Source: Lachnospiraceae bacterium UBA3801
GTDB taxonomy: Bacteria > Bacillota > Clostridia > Lachnospirales > Lachnospiraceae
Length of the DNA: 10,687 bases
Direction of reading: 5' to 3'
NCBI GenBank assembly: GCA_002368685.1
Contig: DFEN01000010.1
Coordinates: 1 to 10,687 of the forward strand
Shown here: positions 1 through 6,837 of the stretch, one piece after another
Position numbering within the stretch: position 1 is the stretch's first letter
Layout of the letters: each line of letters starts with the position of its first letter
Translations under genes and position numbers: made by a program
The notes under the pieces: generated by a model
The model's input: only the letters and a program-made list of their open reading frames with translations
Told to the model about the DNA's origin: nothing
Databases searched by the model: none

Positions 1-292
1 CTATGAGTGGACAGATATGTATGACGGATTTGCTAAGACAGCTGAGGAGGAAGGATTCCCAGAGCTTGCTGAGAAGTTCCGCCTGGTAGCTGCTATAGAG
101 AAGCATCATGAGGAGAGATATAGAGCACTTCTCAATAATGTTGAAACAAAGCAGGTATTCGAGAAGAGCGAAGTAAAGGTTTGGGAGTGCCGCAACTGTG
201 GTCATATCGTAGTTGGTACAAAGGCTCCTGAGGTTTGCCCAGCTTGTGCACATCCACAGAGCTTCTTCGAAGTAAATGCTGAGAATTACTAA
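1..292 (+). CDS. rbr: rubrerythrin, C-terminal part (5' end outside the window)
   Basis: The reading frame is open from base 2 to the TAA at 290-292. The true start lies upstream; the Met codon at 17 is internal (in-frame residues YEWTD precede it). Rubrerythrin is a cytoplasmic di-iron protein that reduces peroxide in anaerobes. Counting from the internal Met, the sequence shows the end of the four-helix di-iron domain, with the TAEEEGF segment (residues 8-14) and an ExxH motif (Glu28, His31) of the kind that binds the iron pair. A C-terminal rubredoxin-like Fe(SCys)4 domain follows, with a CX2C-X12-CX2C pattern (Cys58, 61, 74, 77), as in classic rubrerythrin. The protein ends soon after the PQSFF motif, the normal family end point. 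An intrinsic terminator follows 43 bases downstream, so this is probably the last gene of its transcript. Family assignment is firm; the physiological substrate is inferred from the family. Confidence 0.95.
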   Translation, partial: YEWTDMYDGFAKTAEEEGFPELAEKFRLVAAIEKHHEERYRALLNNVETKQVFEKSEVKVWECRNCGHIVVGTKAPEVCPACAHPQSFFEVNAENY

Positions 293-335
293 ACTATCCG
301 AGGATAATTAGTATATTATAGACTTCTAACTTATG

Positions 336-372
336 CCCTCCTTATCAGAAGGTTCTGATGGGGAGGGTTTTT
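336..372 (+). terminator. intrinsic terminator after rubrerythrin
   Basis: The left arm CCCTCCTTATCAGAA (336-350) pairs with TTCTGATGGGGAGGG (353-367) over 15 positions, including two G-U pairs. The formal two-base loop would open to four to six bases. The stem is followed directly by TTTTT (368-372). This is a strong Rho-independent terminator separating rubrerythrin from pyrC. Confidence 0.92.
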
Positions 373-485
373 ATGTGTAGGGATAAAGTATATATACAGT
401 TTTTAAATGATTTGTGTTATTATATATCTGTTGGTTAGAGTACTTTAATCTAACGGCTATTTAATATATAACTTAGGAGAATCTT
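373..485 (+). promoter_or_regulatory. AT-rich leader and probable promoter region of pyrC
   Basis: The stretch lies between the rubrerythrin terminator and pyrC, so the pyrC promoter should be here. Several AT-rich -10-like words exist (for example TATTAT at 418-423), but none has a good -35 element at 17 bases, so no single promoter is called. A 6-bp inverted repeat, GTTAGA (434-439) and TCTAAC (449-454), flanks a 9-base spacer. It is too short to be a terminator and could be an operator half-site pair or chance. A clear ribosome binding site, AGGAGA (475-480), lies five bases before the pyrC ATG. I see no PyrR-type anti-antiterminator sequence. Confidence 0.35.
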
Positions 486-1781
486 ATGATTTATATAAAA
501 AATGCACGTATTGTAGACCCTGTCACAGGCATAGATGAAATAGGCGACGTTGCCTTAGTCGATAATTTTGTCGCTGGTGCAGGGAAGGACCTAGATATAG
601 AAGATATCAAGGCTAGATATGATGTTGATGGAAATGATATACAGACCATAGATGCAACAGGACTTGTAGTTGCTCCAGGACTTGTGGATACACATGTTCA
701 TTTCAGAGATCCAGGCTTTACATATAAGGAGGATATTGATACTGGAGCTGCTGCGGCAGCAAGAGGCGGTTTTACGACGGTTGTATGTATGGCAAATACA
801 AAGCCTGTAGTAGATAACGTGGAAACCCTTAAATATATTCAGGAAAAGGGCGAGAAGACACCTATTCATGTTCTTCAGACAGCTACTGTAACAAAGGGAA
901 TGGCGGGAAAAGACCTGGTGGATATGGAAGCGCTTGAGGAAGCTGGAGCAGCAGGCTTTACAGATGATGGACTTCCTATAATGGATGAAGCTGTACTTGT
1001 TGAGGCACTTAATAAAGCTAGTGAACTGGATCTTCCTGTAAGTCTTCACGAAGAAGATCCGCTCTTTGTAAAACAGCCGGGTGTAAATATGGGAGCGGTA
1101 TCAGAGAAGCTTGAATATGGGGGAGCTTCCCGTACAGCAGAGGATGTAATGGTTGCAAGAGATGTGGCGCTGGCGCTTGGAACTGGAGCGACACTATGTA
1201 TACAGCATATAAGTTCAAAGAATAGTGTGGAGTTTGTTAGAGCTGCAAAGAAACTAGGCGGGGATATTCATGCTGAGGCAACGCCTCATCATTTTACTCT
1301 AACAGAGGATGCGGTTCTGGAATATGGTACATATGCTCGTATGAATCCTCCGCTAAGAGAAGAGTCGGATAGACAGGCAATCATTGAAGGAATAAAAGAT
1401 GGAACAATAGACATGATCGTTACAGATCATGCACCTCATTCTAAAGAGGAAAAGGATAGAGATATGGCTGCGGCGCCTAGTGGAATCATAGGGCTCGAGA
1501 CCTCTCTTGGACTTGGAATCAAATCTCTTGTTCAGCCTGGACATATTTCGCTTCTTAAGCTGATGGAACTGATGAGCAAGAATCCTGCAGAACTATATAG
1601 ACTCATACCTGGAAGTATGAAGGTGGGGGCTCCTGCAGATATAGTTATCTTCGGAGAAAATGAAGAGTGGAAGGTGGAAAGCTTTGCCTCCAAAGCAGAG
1701 AATAGTCCATTTAAGGGATGGACTCTTCCAGGTAAGGTGCACTATACCATTTGCAATGGCAAGGTAGTATATGAGGGATAG
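486..1781 (+). CDS. pyrC: dihydroorotase (class I, zinc amidohydrolase)
   Basis: PyrC reversibly cyclises N-carbamoyl-L-aspartate to dihydroorotate, the third step of de novo pyrimidine synthesis, in the cytoplasm. At 431 residues the protein is of normal class I length. The amidohydrolase metal site is complete: DTHVHFRDPG with His70 and His72 plus substrate-binding Arg74, the class I TDDG motif (Asp160/161) in place of the carboxylated Lys of class II enzymes, His188 in SLHEED, His241 in IQHISS, and Asp314 in VTDHAPH. The MNPPLR segment (286-291) is also family-typical. The start is fixed by AGGAGA five bases upstream. A DUF697-type GTPase gene follows after 37 bases with no terminator, so the two are probably co-transcribed. 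No other pyr genes are in view, so this pyrC is not in a compact visible pyr cluster. pyrC versus the allantoinase/hydantoinase branch is settled by the TDDG and FRDPG motifs. Confidence 0.95.
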   Translation: MIYIKNARIVDPVTGIDEIGDVALVDNFVAGAGKDLDIEDIKARYDVDGNDIQTIDATGLVVAPGLVDTHVHFRDPGFTYKEDIDTGAAAAARGGFTTVVCMANTKPVVDNVETLKYIQEKGEKTPIHVLQTATVTKGMAGKDLVDMEALEEAGAAGFTDDGLPIMDEAVLVEALNKASELDLPVSLHEEDPLFVKQPGVNMGAVSEKLEYGGASRTAEDVMVARDVALALGTGATLCIQHISSKNSVEFVRAAKKLGGDIHAEATPHHFTLTEDAVLEYGTYARMNPPLREESDRQAIIEGIKDGTIDMIVTDHAPHSKEEKDRDMAAAPSGIIGLETSLGLGIKSLVQPGHISLLKLMELMSKNPAELYRLIPGSMKVGAPADIVIFGENEEWKVESFASKAENSPFKGWTLPGKVHYTICNGKVVYEG

Positions 1782-1787
1782 AAGCGT

Positions 1788-1807
1788 ATAATCAAGATAG
1801 TGATTAT
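1788..1807 (+). repeat. 7-bp inverted repeat beside the GTPase ribosome binding site
   Basis: ATAATCA (1788-1794) and TGATTAT (1801-1807) are perfect inverted copies separated by AGATAG. The right arm directly abuts the run GGGGG (1808-1812), which is the only candidate Shine-Dalgarno sequence for the downstream GTPase (six bases before its ATG). As RNA it would form a small AT-rich hairpin; as DNA it could be an operator. The stem is weak and lacks a U-tract, so it is not a terminator. Confidence 0.4.
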
Positions 1808-1818
1808 GGGGGTTATAT

Positions 1819-3090
1819 ATGGACAATAATCAGAATAATAACCAATTAGTTAATCAGCCGGTGCCTAGTAATCAGCCTGTTCAGCAGTCTCCTAACGGGC
1901 AGGTTTATACTGGCGTTGTGGAGAAGCCGAATGTAGTGGTTATTGGTAATTCGGGAGTTGGTAAGTCTACTCTGATCAATTCTTTGTTCCAGTCCTACGT
2001 GGCTGAGACGAGCATAGGAGAGGCGACAACTAAGCAGCTTCGAGTATATGAGAGTGAAGGACTTGGATTTAGAATCATAGATACTATTGGCTTTGAACCG
2101 GGACTTCTCAATCAGAGTAAGGCCATATCTGCTATAAGAAAATGGTCCCGTGATAGTATCAAAAACGATGATGCGACTCATCAGATTAATATGATCTGGT
2201 ACTGCATAGATGGAACATCACGAAAGATGTTTAAGAAAAATATAGATATGCTGGCGCATGCAACTTCTGTATGGAAGAGTGTTCCGATAATAGTTGTTAT
2301 CACGAAGTCTTATTCGAAGCCGGAGAGGGCTGAGAATGTAAGGATGGTATATAATGCCTTCAAGAATCATAAGAAGCTTAGCGAGAATCTGAAGGCTATA
2401 GTGCCGGTTGTTGCGACGACTTACAAGATAGATACAGATCTCAATATAAATGTAACCCCAGATGGTCTGGGTGAGCTACTTACTGAGACCGTTAAGTTCC
2501 TTCCGGAAGGAGTAAATGCTTCAATAGTTGATAAGAACTATTTCTATCTGAACCAGAAGAGAGCTATGGCGCATTCAGTAGTTGGTGCATCGGCTCTTGC
2601 AGGACTGACAGTAGGACTCGTACCGATACCATTTCCAGATGGAACGATTTTAACTCCACTTGAGGTGGGAGAAATAAAGAGTCTTTCAAAGATATATGGA
2701 GTTGAGTTTGATAAGAATACAGAGCTTATTCAAACTATTATCAATGCTGGAACTGCCGGAATCATAGCTAAGACAGCGCTGAATGCTATCAAAGCTATTC
2801 CGGGATTAAATATAGCTGGAGACGTGCTAAATGGAATAGTTGCAGGTGTCATAGTGGCCGCTCTTGGAGAAGGAAGCGTCTACATATTCGAACAGATTTA
2901 TACGGGGCAAAAGTCTGTTACTGACACGGAATGGGTTAAAAAATTCCTGGATTCCAAGGTGGCAAGTGGTCTGGCAGGCAATATTAATAACATTGTCAAG
3001 GAATATACGGATCTTCTGGCTACTGGTAAAAAGGTAACCGCCAAGGATGTAATGGTTATAATCCTTAAGAATATCAAGATAAAAAACTAG
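1819..3090 (+). CDS. P-loop GTPase with C-terminal DUF697-like domain
   Basis: The 423-residue protein starts with a polar, Asn/Gln/Pro-rich, probably disordered tail (1-30). A Ras-like GTPase domain follows: G1 P-loop GNSGVGKS (43-50), G3 DTIG (88-91), and a G4-position motif TKSY (162-165) where canonical GTPases have NKxD. Residues about 251-299 match the DUF697 pattern seen in YcjF-type proteins: a Gly/Ala-rich hydrophobic segment, then VPIPFPDGTILTP, then a helix ending KIYGVEF. A second hydrophobic stretch (about 312-349) may also contact membrane. Proteins of this architecture are poorly characterised, and a membrane-associated role is an inference. The only ribosome binding site candidate is an unusual GGGGG (1808-1812), so translation may be modest or depend on read-through from pyrC. 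A strong terminator follows the gene. GTPase fold and DUF697-like tail are well supported; the cellular function is unknown. Confidence 0.82.
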   Translation: MDNNQNNNQLVNQPVPSNQPVQQSPNGQVYTGVVEKPNVVVIGNSGVGKSTLINSLFQSYVAETSIGEATTKQLRVYESEGLGFRIIDTIGFEPGLLNQSKAISAIRKWSRDSIKNDDATHQINMIWYCIDGTSRKMFKKNIDMLAHATSVWKSVPIIVVITKSYSKPERAENVRMVYNAFKNHKKLSENLKAIVPVVATTYKIDTDLNINVTPDGLGELLTETVKFLPEGVNASIVDKNYFYLNQKRAMAHSVVGASALAGLTVGLVPIPFPDGTILTPLEVGEIKSLSKIYGVEFDKNTELIQTIINAGTAGIIAKTALNAIKAIPGLNIAGDVLNGIVAGVIVAALGEGSVYIFEQIYTGQKSVTDTEWVKKFLDSKVASGLAGNINNIVKEYTDLLATGKKVTAKDVMVIILKNIKIKN

Positions 3091-3109
3091 GGCAAAAAAC
3101 ATTGGAAAT

Positions 3110-3145
3110 AAAGGGGTGATCGGGGTAGTCTGATTATCCCTTTTT
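3110..3145 (+). terminator. intrinsic terminator after the GTPase gene
   Basis: The arm AAAGGGGTGATC (3110-3121) pairs with GATTATCCCTTT (3132-3143) over 12 positions with two G-U pairs and a 10-base loop. The T-run at 3141-3145 completes it. It ends the pyrC-GTPase transcription unit. The next promoter begins only three bases downstream. Confidence 0.85.
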
Positions 3146-3147
3146 GG

Positions 3148-3176
3148 TTGCAATATTTGCTACTTGCCTGTATAAT
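3148..3176 (+). promoter_or_regulatory. sigma-A type promoter for the SbcD/SbcC-like pair
   Basis: A -35 element TTGCAA (3148-3153; four of six match TTGACA) and a perfect -10 element TATAAT (3171-3176) are separated by the optimal 17 bases. Predicted transcription starts near 3183, giving a leader of about 57 bases that ends in AAAGGG (3225-3230) before the ATG at 3240. This is the clearest promoter in the window. No terminator is seen between it and the suf genes, so it may also feed sufC. Confidence 0.8.
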
Positions 3177-3239
3177 TATGTAGTTAATGTGGCGAAGTAT
3201 GTTTTGCTGCAGAAAAATAAGAATAAAGGGTAGATAATA

Positions 3240-4304
3240 ATGAAATTTATTCATATTGCAGATGTCCATCTGTTTGCTACTCCAGATGCAGAATTTGACT
3301 GGGGAGAGCATAGACCAAAGGAGATAGAAGAAACCTTTGAGAAGGTTATAGATGCCTGTAATGAGAAGGATATAGATCTTCTTCTTATAGCAGGTAACCT
3401 GTTTGACAGATCTCCATCGGTGGAGGACCTTATATTTGTAGATGATAAGCTGATGAGATTGGAGAAGACAAGAACAGTTATTCTTTCCGGTACGGATGAT
3501 TATATAGTTCCTGGAAGTGATTCCAGTGCTTATAAGTTCAGATCTAAAACAGTTCTTCTTCCTTCAGATAAAACCACTAATGCTTATCTGAGAGGAATCA
3601 ATACATGCGTAACAGGATTTAGTTATGCGAAGCCTGAATATAGAGAACACATTTTAGAGGATATCGATCCAGGTCGTGAAGGTGCTATTAATATCCTTCT
3701 AGGACATGGTGGTGATAGAAATCATATGCCATTCAAGAAGGAGAAGCTTGCAGCGAAGGGCTTCGACTACGTTGCAATGGGATATATTCGTAGACCAGTT
3801 CACATCCTGAAGAATAGAATGGCTTATGCGGGTTCGCCGGAGCCTCTAGGTCCAAAGGAAACTGGTAGACACGGATATGTACTTGGCGAGATTACAGATG
3901 AAGGAACCAAGATAACCTGGTGTCCGATAGCTTATAGAAATTATATGGATATCAGTATTACTATGAATCCTAATTTAAGCGCAGAGGAGATAACAAAGAA
4001 TCTGGAAGAGAAGCTCCTCAAGCTGGGTAATAATAATATCTATAGAATCGTTCTTAGAGGATTCTCGAAGAACAATGTGGACTTTGATCTGAGTCGTATC
4101 AAGAACAGATATAACATTTACGAAGTTCTGAATATGACCATTTCGGATGATGATGAGAAGATGCTCAGAATAGAAAATGAAACTAATATGATGGGCAGCT
4201 TCATACGTGAAATAGATGGCAGCTATACTATAGACGAAAGAATAAGGAGCAAGGCGCTCAGATATGGTATGGAAGCATTAATCATGGCAGGAGAAGAAAG
4301 ATAA
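3240..4304 (+). CDS. SbcD/YhaO-like metallophosphoesterase with degenerate active site
   Basis: The 354-residue protein has the calcineurin-like phosphoesterase layout of SbcD/Mre11/YhaO nucleases. Motif I is intact (ADVHL; Asp8, His10), the LLGHGG histidine is present (His156), and the conserved YAGSPEPLG...GRHGYVLGEI block (196-217) is typical of the SbcD/YhaO branch. By eye, several metal or catalytic positions are changed: the GD motif reads GN (Gly52-Asn53), the GNHD motif reads GTDD (84-87), and the final GHxH motif reads GYIR (181-184). Five of eight expected ligand or catalytic residues therefore look altered, which suggests weak or absent nuclease activity. The C-terminal part (about 230-354) is the usual capping region. 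The next gene encodes an SbcC-like ATPase and begins at the base after this stop, so the two products very likely form a complex. The start is supported by AAAGGG nine bases upstream and a good promoter. Family is clear; activity is doubtful. Confidence 0.85.
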   Translation: MKFIHIADVHLFATPDAEFDWGEHRPKEIEETFEKVIDACNEKDIDLLLIAGNLFDRSPSVEDLIFVDDKLMRLEKTRTVILSGTDDYIVPGSDSSAYKFRSKTVLLPSDKTTNAYLRGINTCVTGFSYAKPEYREHILEDIDPGREGAINILLGHGGDRNHMPFKKEKLAAKGFDYVAMGYIRRPVHILKNRMAYAGSPEPLGPKETGRHGYVLGEITDEGTKITWCPIAYRNYMDISITMNPNLSAEEITKNLEEKLLKLGNNNIYRIVLRGFSKNNVDFDLSRIKNRYNIYEVLNMTISDDDEKMLRIENETNMMGSFIREIDGSYTIDERIRSKALRYGMEALIMAGEER

Positions 4305-6047
4305 ATGTATTTGACAAAGCTACTGATCAGAGACTTTGGAAAATTTCATAATAAAAGCATGGATTTACAGAAGGGCGTCAACATAGTTTATGGTGAAGCT
4401 GATGCGGGTAAATCTACAGTCAGAGACTTTCTGATAGGTTTAATGTATGGAATACCTCGTAGAGAGGGAATAACCAGAGTCAGATCTAATTATGAACTTC
4501 GTAAGCCAAAGACAGGAAATGGATATTCTGGAACAGCTTATATAAATGATGATGAGAATTCATATCTGGTAGATAGAACATTTCTAGCTGGAGCTAAGAA
4601 GGCATCCGTTCTAGATGTTAGTTCTGGTAGAGAGGTTCGACTGAATAACACAGATACTATTAGCGGTACTCTTTGTGAGACTGATAAGAATACTTACCTC
4701 GATACCAAGTGTATAGTAGGTGATTCAAGTGGTAAGAAGGATCTGCAGAAGTATCTTACTAACATTACTCTTACAGGTACATCGAACATCGATAAGGTAA
4801 AGGCTATCAAGTACCTTGAGGATGAGAAGAAGAATCATATTCCTAAGCCTCTTATCCGTAGACTCGATGAGCTGGATGAGAGACTCTCAGAGTACGATAC
4901 AGTTGATGATGATATCGCGGCTGTTGAAAATGAGATAAAGACTCTGAACGAAGAGTTCGTTATGGAGGCGGAGAGACGTAAGAGAATTGCCCGTCGTATG
5001 GTGGAAAATGAGGATGGAACTGTCACATACGAAAGTGACGCTACCATCGAAGAAAAGATAGATAGAATAACTGAGCGCGAGAAGAACTATGTCGATAGTG
5101 ACAAGATGATCGAGAAGGCTGAAGAGAAGCTCGCCGAAGAGAGAAAAGCAGCCAAGATAGAAGCTCGTAAGAACATCAAGTTCACAGATAGAATCCCAGT
5201 TATTTTCGCCAGTGGTATTGCAGTTATACTTATAATTGCTGCAATTGTTTATATACTTCCATTTGAGGATTTGATCAGAAAGCTGTTTATTATCTTCACA
5301 GCACTTTTTGTAATCATCACAATCATTGATGGCTTCAGAGCTAAGGGCTACTTCGATGTGAAGGAAGAAGAAGATACGCCGGATGAAGAAGAGTTCAAGA
5401 AGGTTCTTGAGGAACTCAAGGAAGAGGCTGAAGAACAGGAAGAGATGGAATTCGATATGACCTTTGCCAAGGAATTCCAGGAGAAGAAAGCTGTTCTTAA
5501 AGAGAAGGAAAATGCTCTCGTCAACAGACGTAATGAGAGAAATAAGCTTCGCCACGAATTCGATACAGTATTTAAGAAGAAGAGCGAGCTTGAAGATGAG
5601 ATTAAAGCGATTGACCTTGCTATTAATAAAATAAATACACTGTCTGAAAAGTTCAGAGAAGATGCATTTAAGCATTTGCTAGGAAATGTATCTAGATATA
5701 TAAGACGTATAACTCAGGATGAGTTCAGCGAGTTAACCTTTGATGATAAGGGTGGAATTATTCTGAAGGCAGATTATGGATATGTTCCTATCAACAATCT
5801 GACCGAGGCTGATGCAGGTAAGGTTTACCTGGCTGTGAGACTTAGCATAGCTAAGTATCTGGCTAAAGAGAAGCTTCCACTTATCATAGATGGTACAAGC
5901 ATGCTTGAGAGCGCATCTGAGATAAAGGCGTTGGCGGACTGTTTAATGGACATGAAGGAGGAGCAGATAATTATCCTTACAGATGACTGGGGAATGGATT
6001 CAGTTCTGAAGGGTAAGGGTATCGAGACTAATCTGATCCGTCTGTAG
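4305..6047 (+). CDS. SbcC/YhaN-like coiled-coil ATPase with two membrane helices
   Basis: The 580-residue protein is organised like an SMC/Rad50-type ATPase. An N-terminal lobe opens with MYLTKLLIRDFGKF and a P-loop GEADAGKST (30-38). A charged coiled coil (about 183-290) leads to two hydrophobic helices (about 297-317 and 326-342) with a short connector. A second coiled coil (about 353-450) returns to a C-terminal lobe. Two membrane helices in the middle of the coil resemble Bacillus YhaN, and the protein is much shorter than YhaN or SbcC, so the coil is short. The signature region reads LTEADAGKVYLAVRLS (499-514) where LSxG-type sequence is expected, and Walker B reads LPLIIDG (524-530), with Gly where the catalytic acidic residue normally sits. 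ATP hydrolysis may thus be impaired. The ATG follows the previous stop directly, with AGGAG at 4289-4293, indicating translational coupling. It is probably anchored at the inner face of the membrane with the phosphoesterase as partner. Function is unknown beyond the family. Confidence 0.85.
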   Translation: MYLTKLLIRDFGKFHNKSMDLQKGVNIVYGEADAGKSTVRDFLIGLMYGIPRREGITRVRSNYELRKPKTGNGYSGTAYINDDENSYLVDRTFLAGAKKASVLDVSSGREVRLNNTDTISGTLCETDKNTYLDTKCIVGDSSGKKDLQKYLTNITLTGTSNIDKVKAIKYLEDEKKNHIPKPLIRRLDELDERLSEYDTVDDDIAAVENEIKTLNEEFVMEAERRKRIARRMVENEDGTVTYESDATIEEKIDRITEREKNYVDSDKMIEKAEEKLAEERKAAKIEARKNIKFTDRIPVIFASGIAVILIIAAIVYILPFEDLIRKLFIIFTALFVIITIIDGFRAKGYFDVKEEEDTPDEEEFKKVLEELKEEAEEQEEMEFDMTFAKEFQEKKAVLKEKENALVNRRNERNKLRHEFDTVFKKKSELEDEIKAIDLAINKINTLSEKFREDAFKHLLGNVSRYIRRITQDEFSELTFDDKGGIILKADYGYVPINNLTEADAGKVYLAVRLSIAKYLAKEKLPLIIDGTSMLESASEIKALADCLMDMKEEQIIILTDDWGMDSVLKGKGIETNLIRL

Positions 6048-6086
6048 TGTATTAATGTTTACTAGATCGGACTAAGGAGGAAAAAT

Positions 6087-6827
6087 ATGTCTGAGTTACT
6101 AAGTGTCAAGGATTTACACGTAAGTGTTGCAGAAAATGAGATACTCCACGGAGTTAATCTTGTGGTAAATCCTGGTGAAACACACGTTATTATGGGACCA
6201 AATGGTGCAGGTAAATCTACACTTGGATATTCCATTATGGGTAATCCTAATTATGAGGTAGGCAAAGGGTCTATCCTTTTCAAGGGAGAGGATATAACTG
6301 ATATGGATACAGCCAATAGAGCAAAGGCTGGTATTTTCTTGTCTTTCCAGAATCCTATAGAGGTTCCTGGTATATCACTCTCTAATTTTATTAGAAATGC
6401 TGTTGATACCAAAACAGGTACAAGAGCAAGACTTTGGGACTTCCGTAAGTCACTGGAGAAGCAGATGGCTCTTCTCAATATGGATAAGTCATATGCTGAT
6501 AGAGACCTTAATGTTGGATTCTCTGGTGGTGAGAAGAAGAAGGCGGAGATACTTCAGATGCTTATGATGAAGCCGGACCTTGCTATTCTGGATGAGACAG
6601 ATTCCGGACTTGACGTAGATGCAGTAAGAACTGTTTCGGATGGTGTTAAGGCATTTCATGAGAATGGCGACGGAGCACTGATTATTATCACACACAGTAC
6701 CCGTATTCTTGAAGCACTGAAGGTTGACTATACACACATCCTGGTAGATGGAAAGATAGTTGAAACAGGGGATGCTTCACTTGTTGATGAAATAAATGCA
6801 AACGGATTTGAAAAGTATACCAATTAA
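6087..6827 (+). CDS. sufC: SufC, Fe-S cluster assembly ATPase
   Basis: SufC is the ABC-type ATPase of the SUF system. It binds SufB and SufD and uses ATP to remodel the scaffold so that a nascent Fe-S cluster can form. It is cytoplasmic and not a transporter. The 246-residue length is standard. All ABC motifs are intact: Walker A GPNGAGKST (37-45), Q-loop Gln88 in SFQNP, signature FSGGEKKK (145-152), Walker B LAILDE (165-170) followed by the SufC-typical TDSGLD, and the switch His203. A very strong ribosome binding site, AAGGAGG (6074-6080), lies six bases before the ATG. The 39-base gap to the upstream ATPase gene has no terminator and no convincing promoter, so transcription may come from upstream. 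sufB begins ten bases after the stop. Confidence 0.97.
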   Translation: MSELLSVKDLHVSVAENEILHGVNLVVNPGETHVIMGPNGAGKSTLGYSIMGNPNYEVGKGSILFKGEDITDMDTANRAKAGIFLSFQNPIEVPGISLSNFIRNAVDTKTGTRARLWDFRKSLEKQMALLNMDKSYADRDLNVGFSGGEKKKAEILQMLMMKPDLAILDETDSGLDVDAVRTVSDGVKAFHENGDGALIIITHSTRILEALKVDYTHILVDGKIVETGDASLVDEINANGFEKYTN

Positions 6828-6832
6828 GGAAG
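6826..6832 (+). promoter_or_regulatory. ribosome binding site that fixes the sufB start
   Basis: AAGGAAG overlaps the sufC stop codon and lies five bases before the ATG at 6838. The frame is open back to another ATG at 6796, but that start lies inside sufC and has no upstream purine-rich site. The 6838 start is therefore preferred. Confidence 0.85.
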
Positions 6833-6837
6833 ATAAT

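Noticed and set aside
434..454. GTTAGA-N9-TCTAAC as a pyrimidine attenuator or operator
   Set aside because: The arms are only six bases, no terminator hairpin follows, and no PyrR-binding sequence is visible. It is kept only as a note within the pyrC leader.
591..1049. 152-codon open frame on the minus strand inside pyrC
   Set aside because: It is antisense to a well-supported enzyme gene, rich in Cys/Ser/Ile with no recognisable domain.
3187..3237. 16-codon open frame (MWRSMFCCRK...) in the leader of the SbcD-like gene
   Set aside because: It has no ribosome binding site and begins only about four bases after the predicted transcription start. It could be a leader peptide, but nothing beyond its open frame supports this.
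4887..5675. 262-codon open frame on the minus strand, hydrophobic and Leu/Phe-rich
   Set aside because: It lies entirely antisense to the ATPase coiled coil. Its Leu/Phe/Ser-rich composition is what complementing Glu/Lys-rich codons produces, and it has no ribosome binding site or family motif.
6048..6086. Possible IscR/SufR-type operator or suf promoter before sufC
   Set aside because: The 39-base gap shows only an isolated TATTAA-like word with no matching -35 element and no clear palindrome. A regulator site cannot be claimed.
6796..6837. Upstream ATG that would extend SufB by 14 residues
   Set aside because: It overlaps sufC, has no ribosome binding site, and adds residues not typical of SufB. 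AAGGAAG lies five bases before the ATG at 6838.
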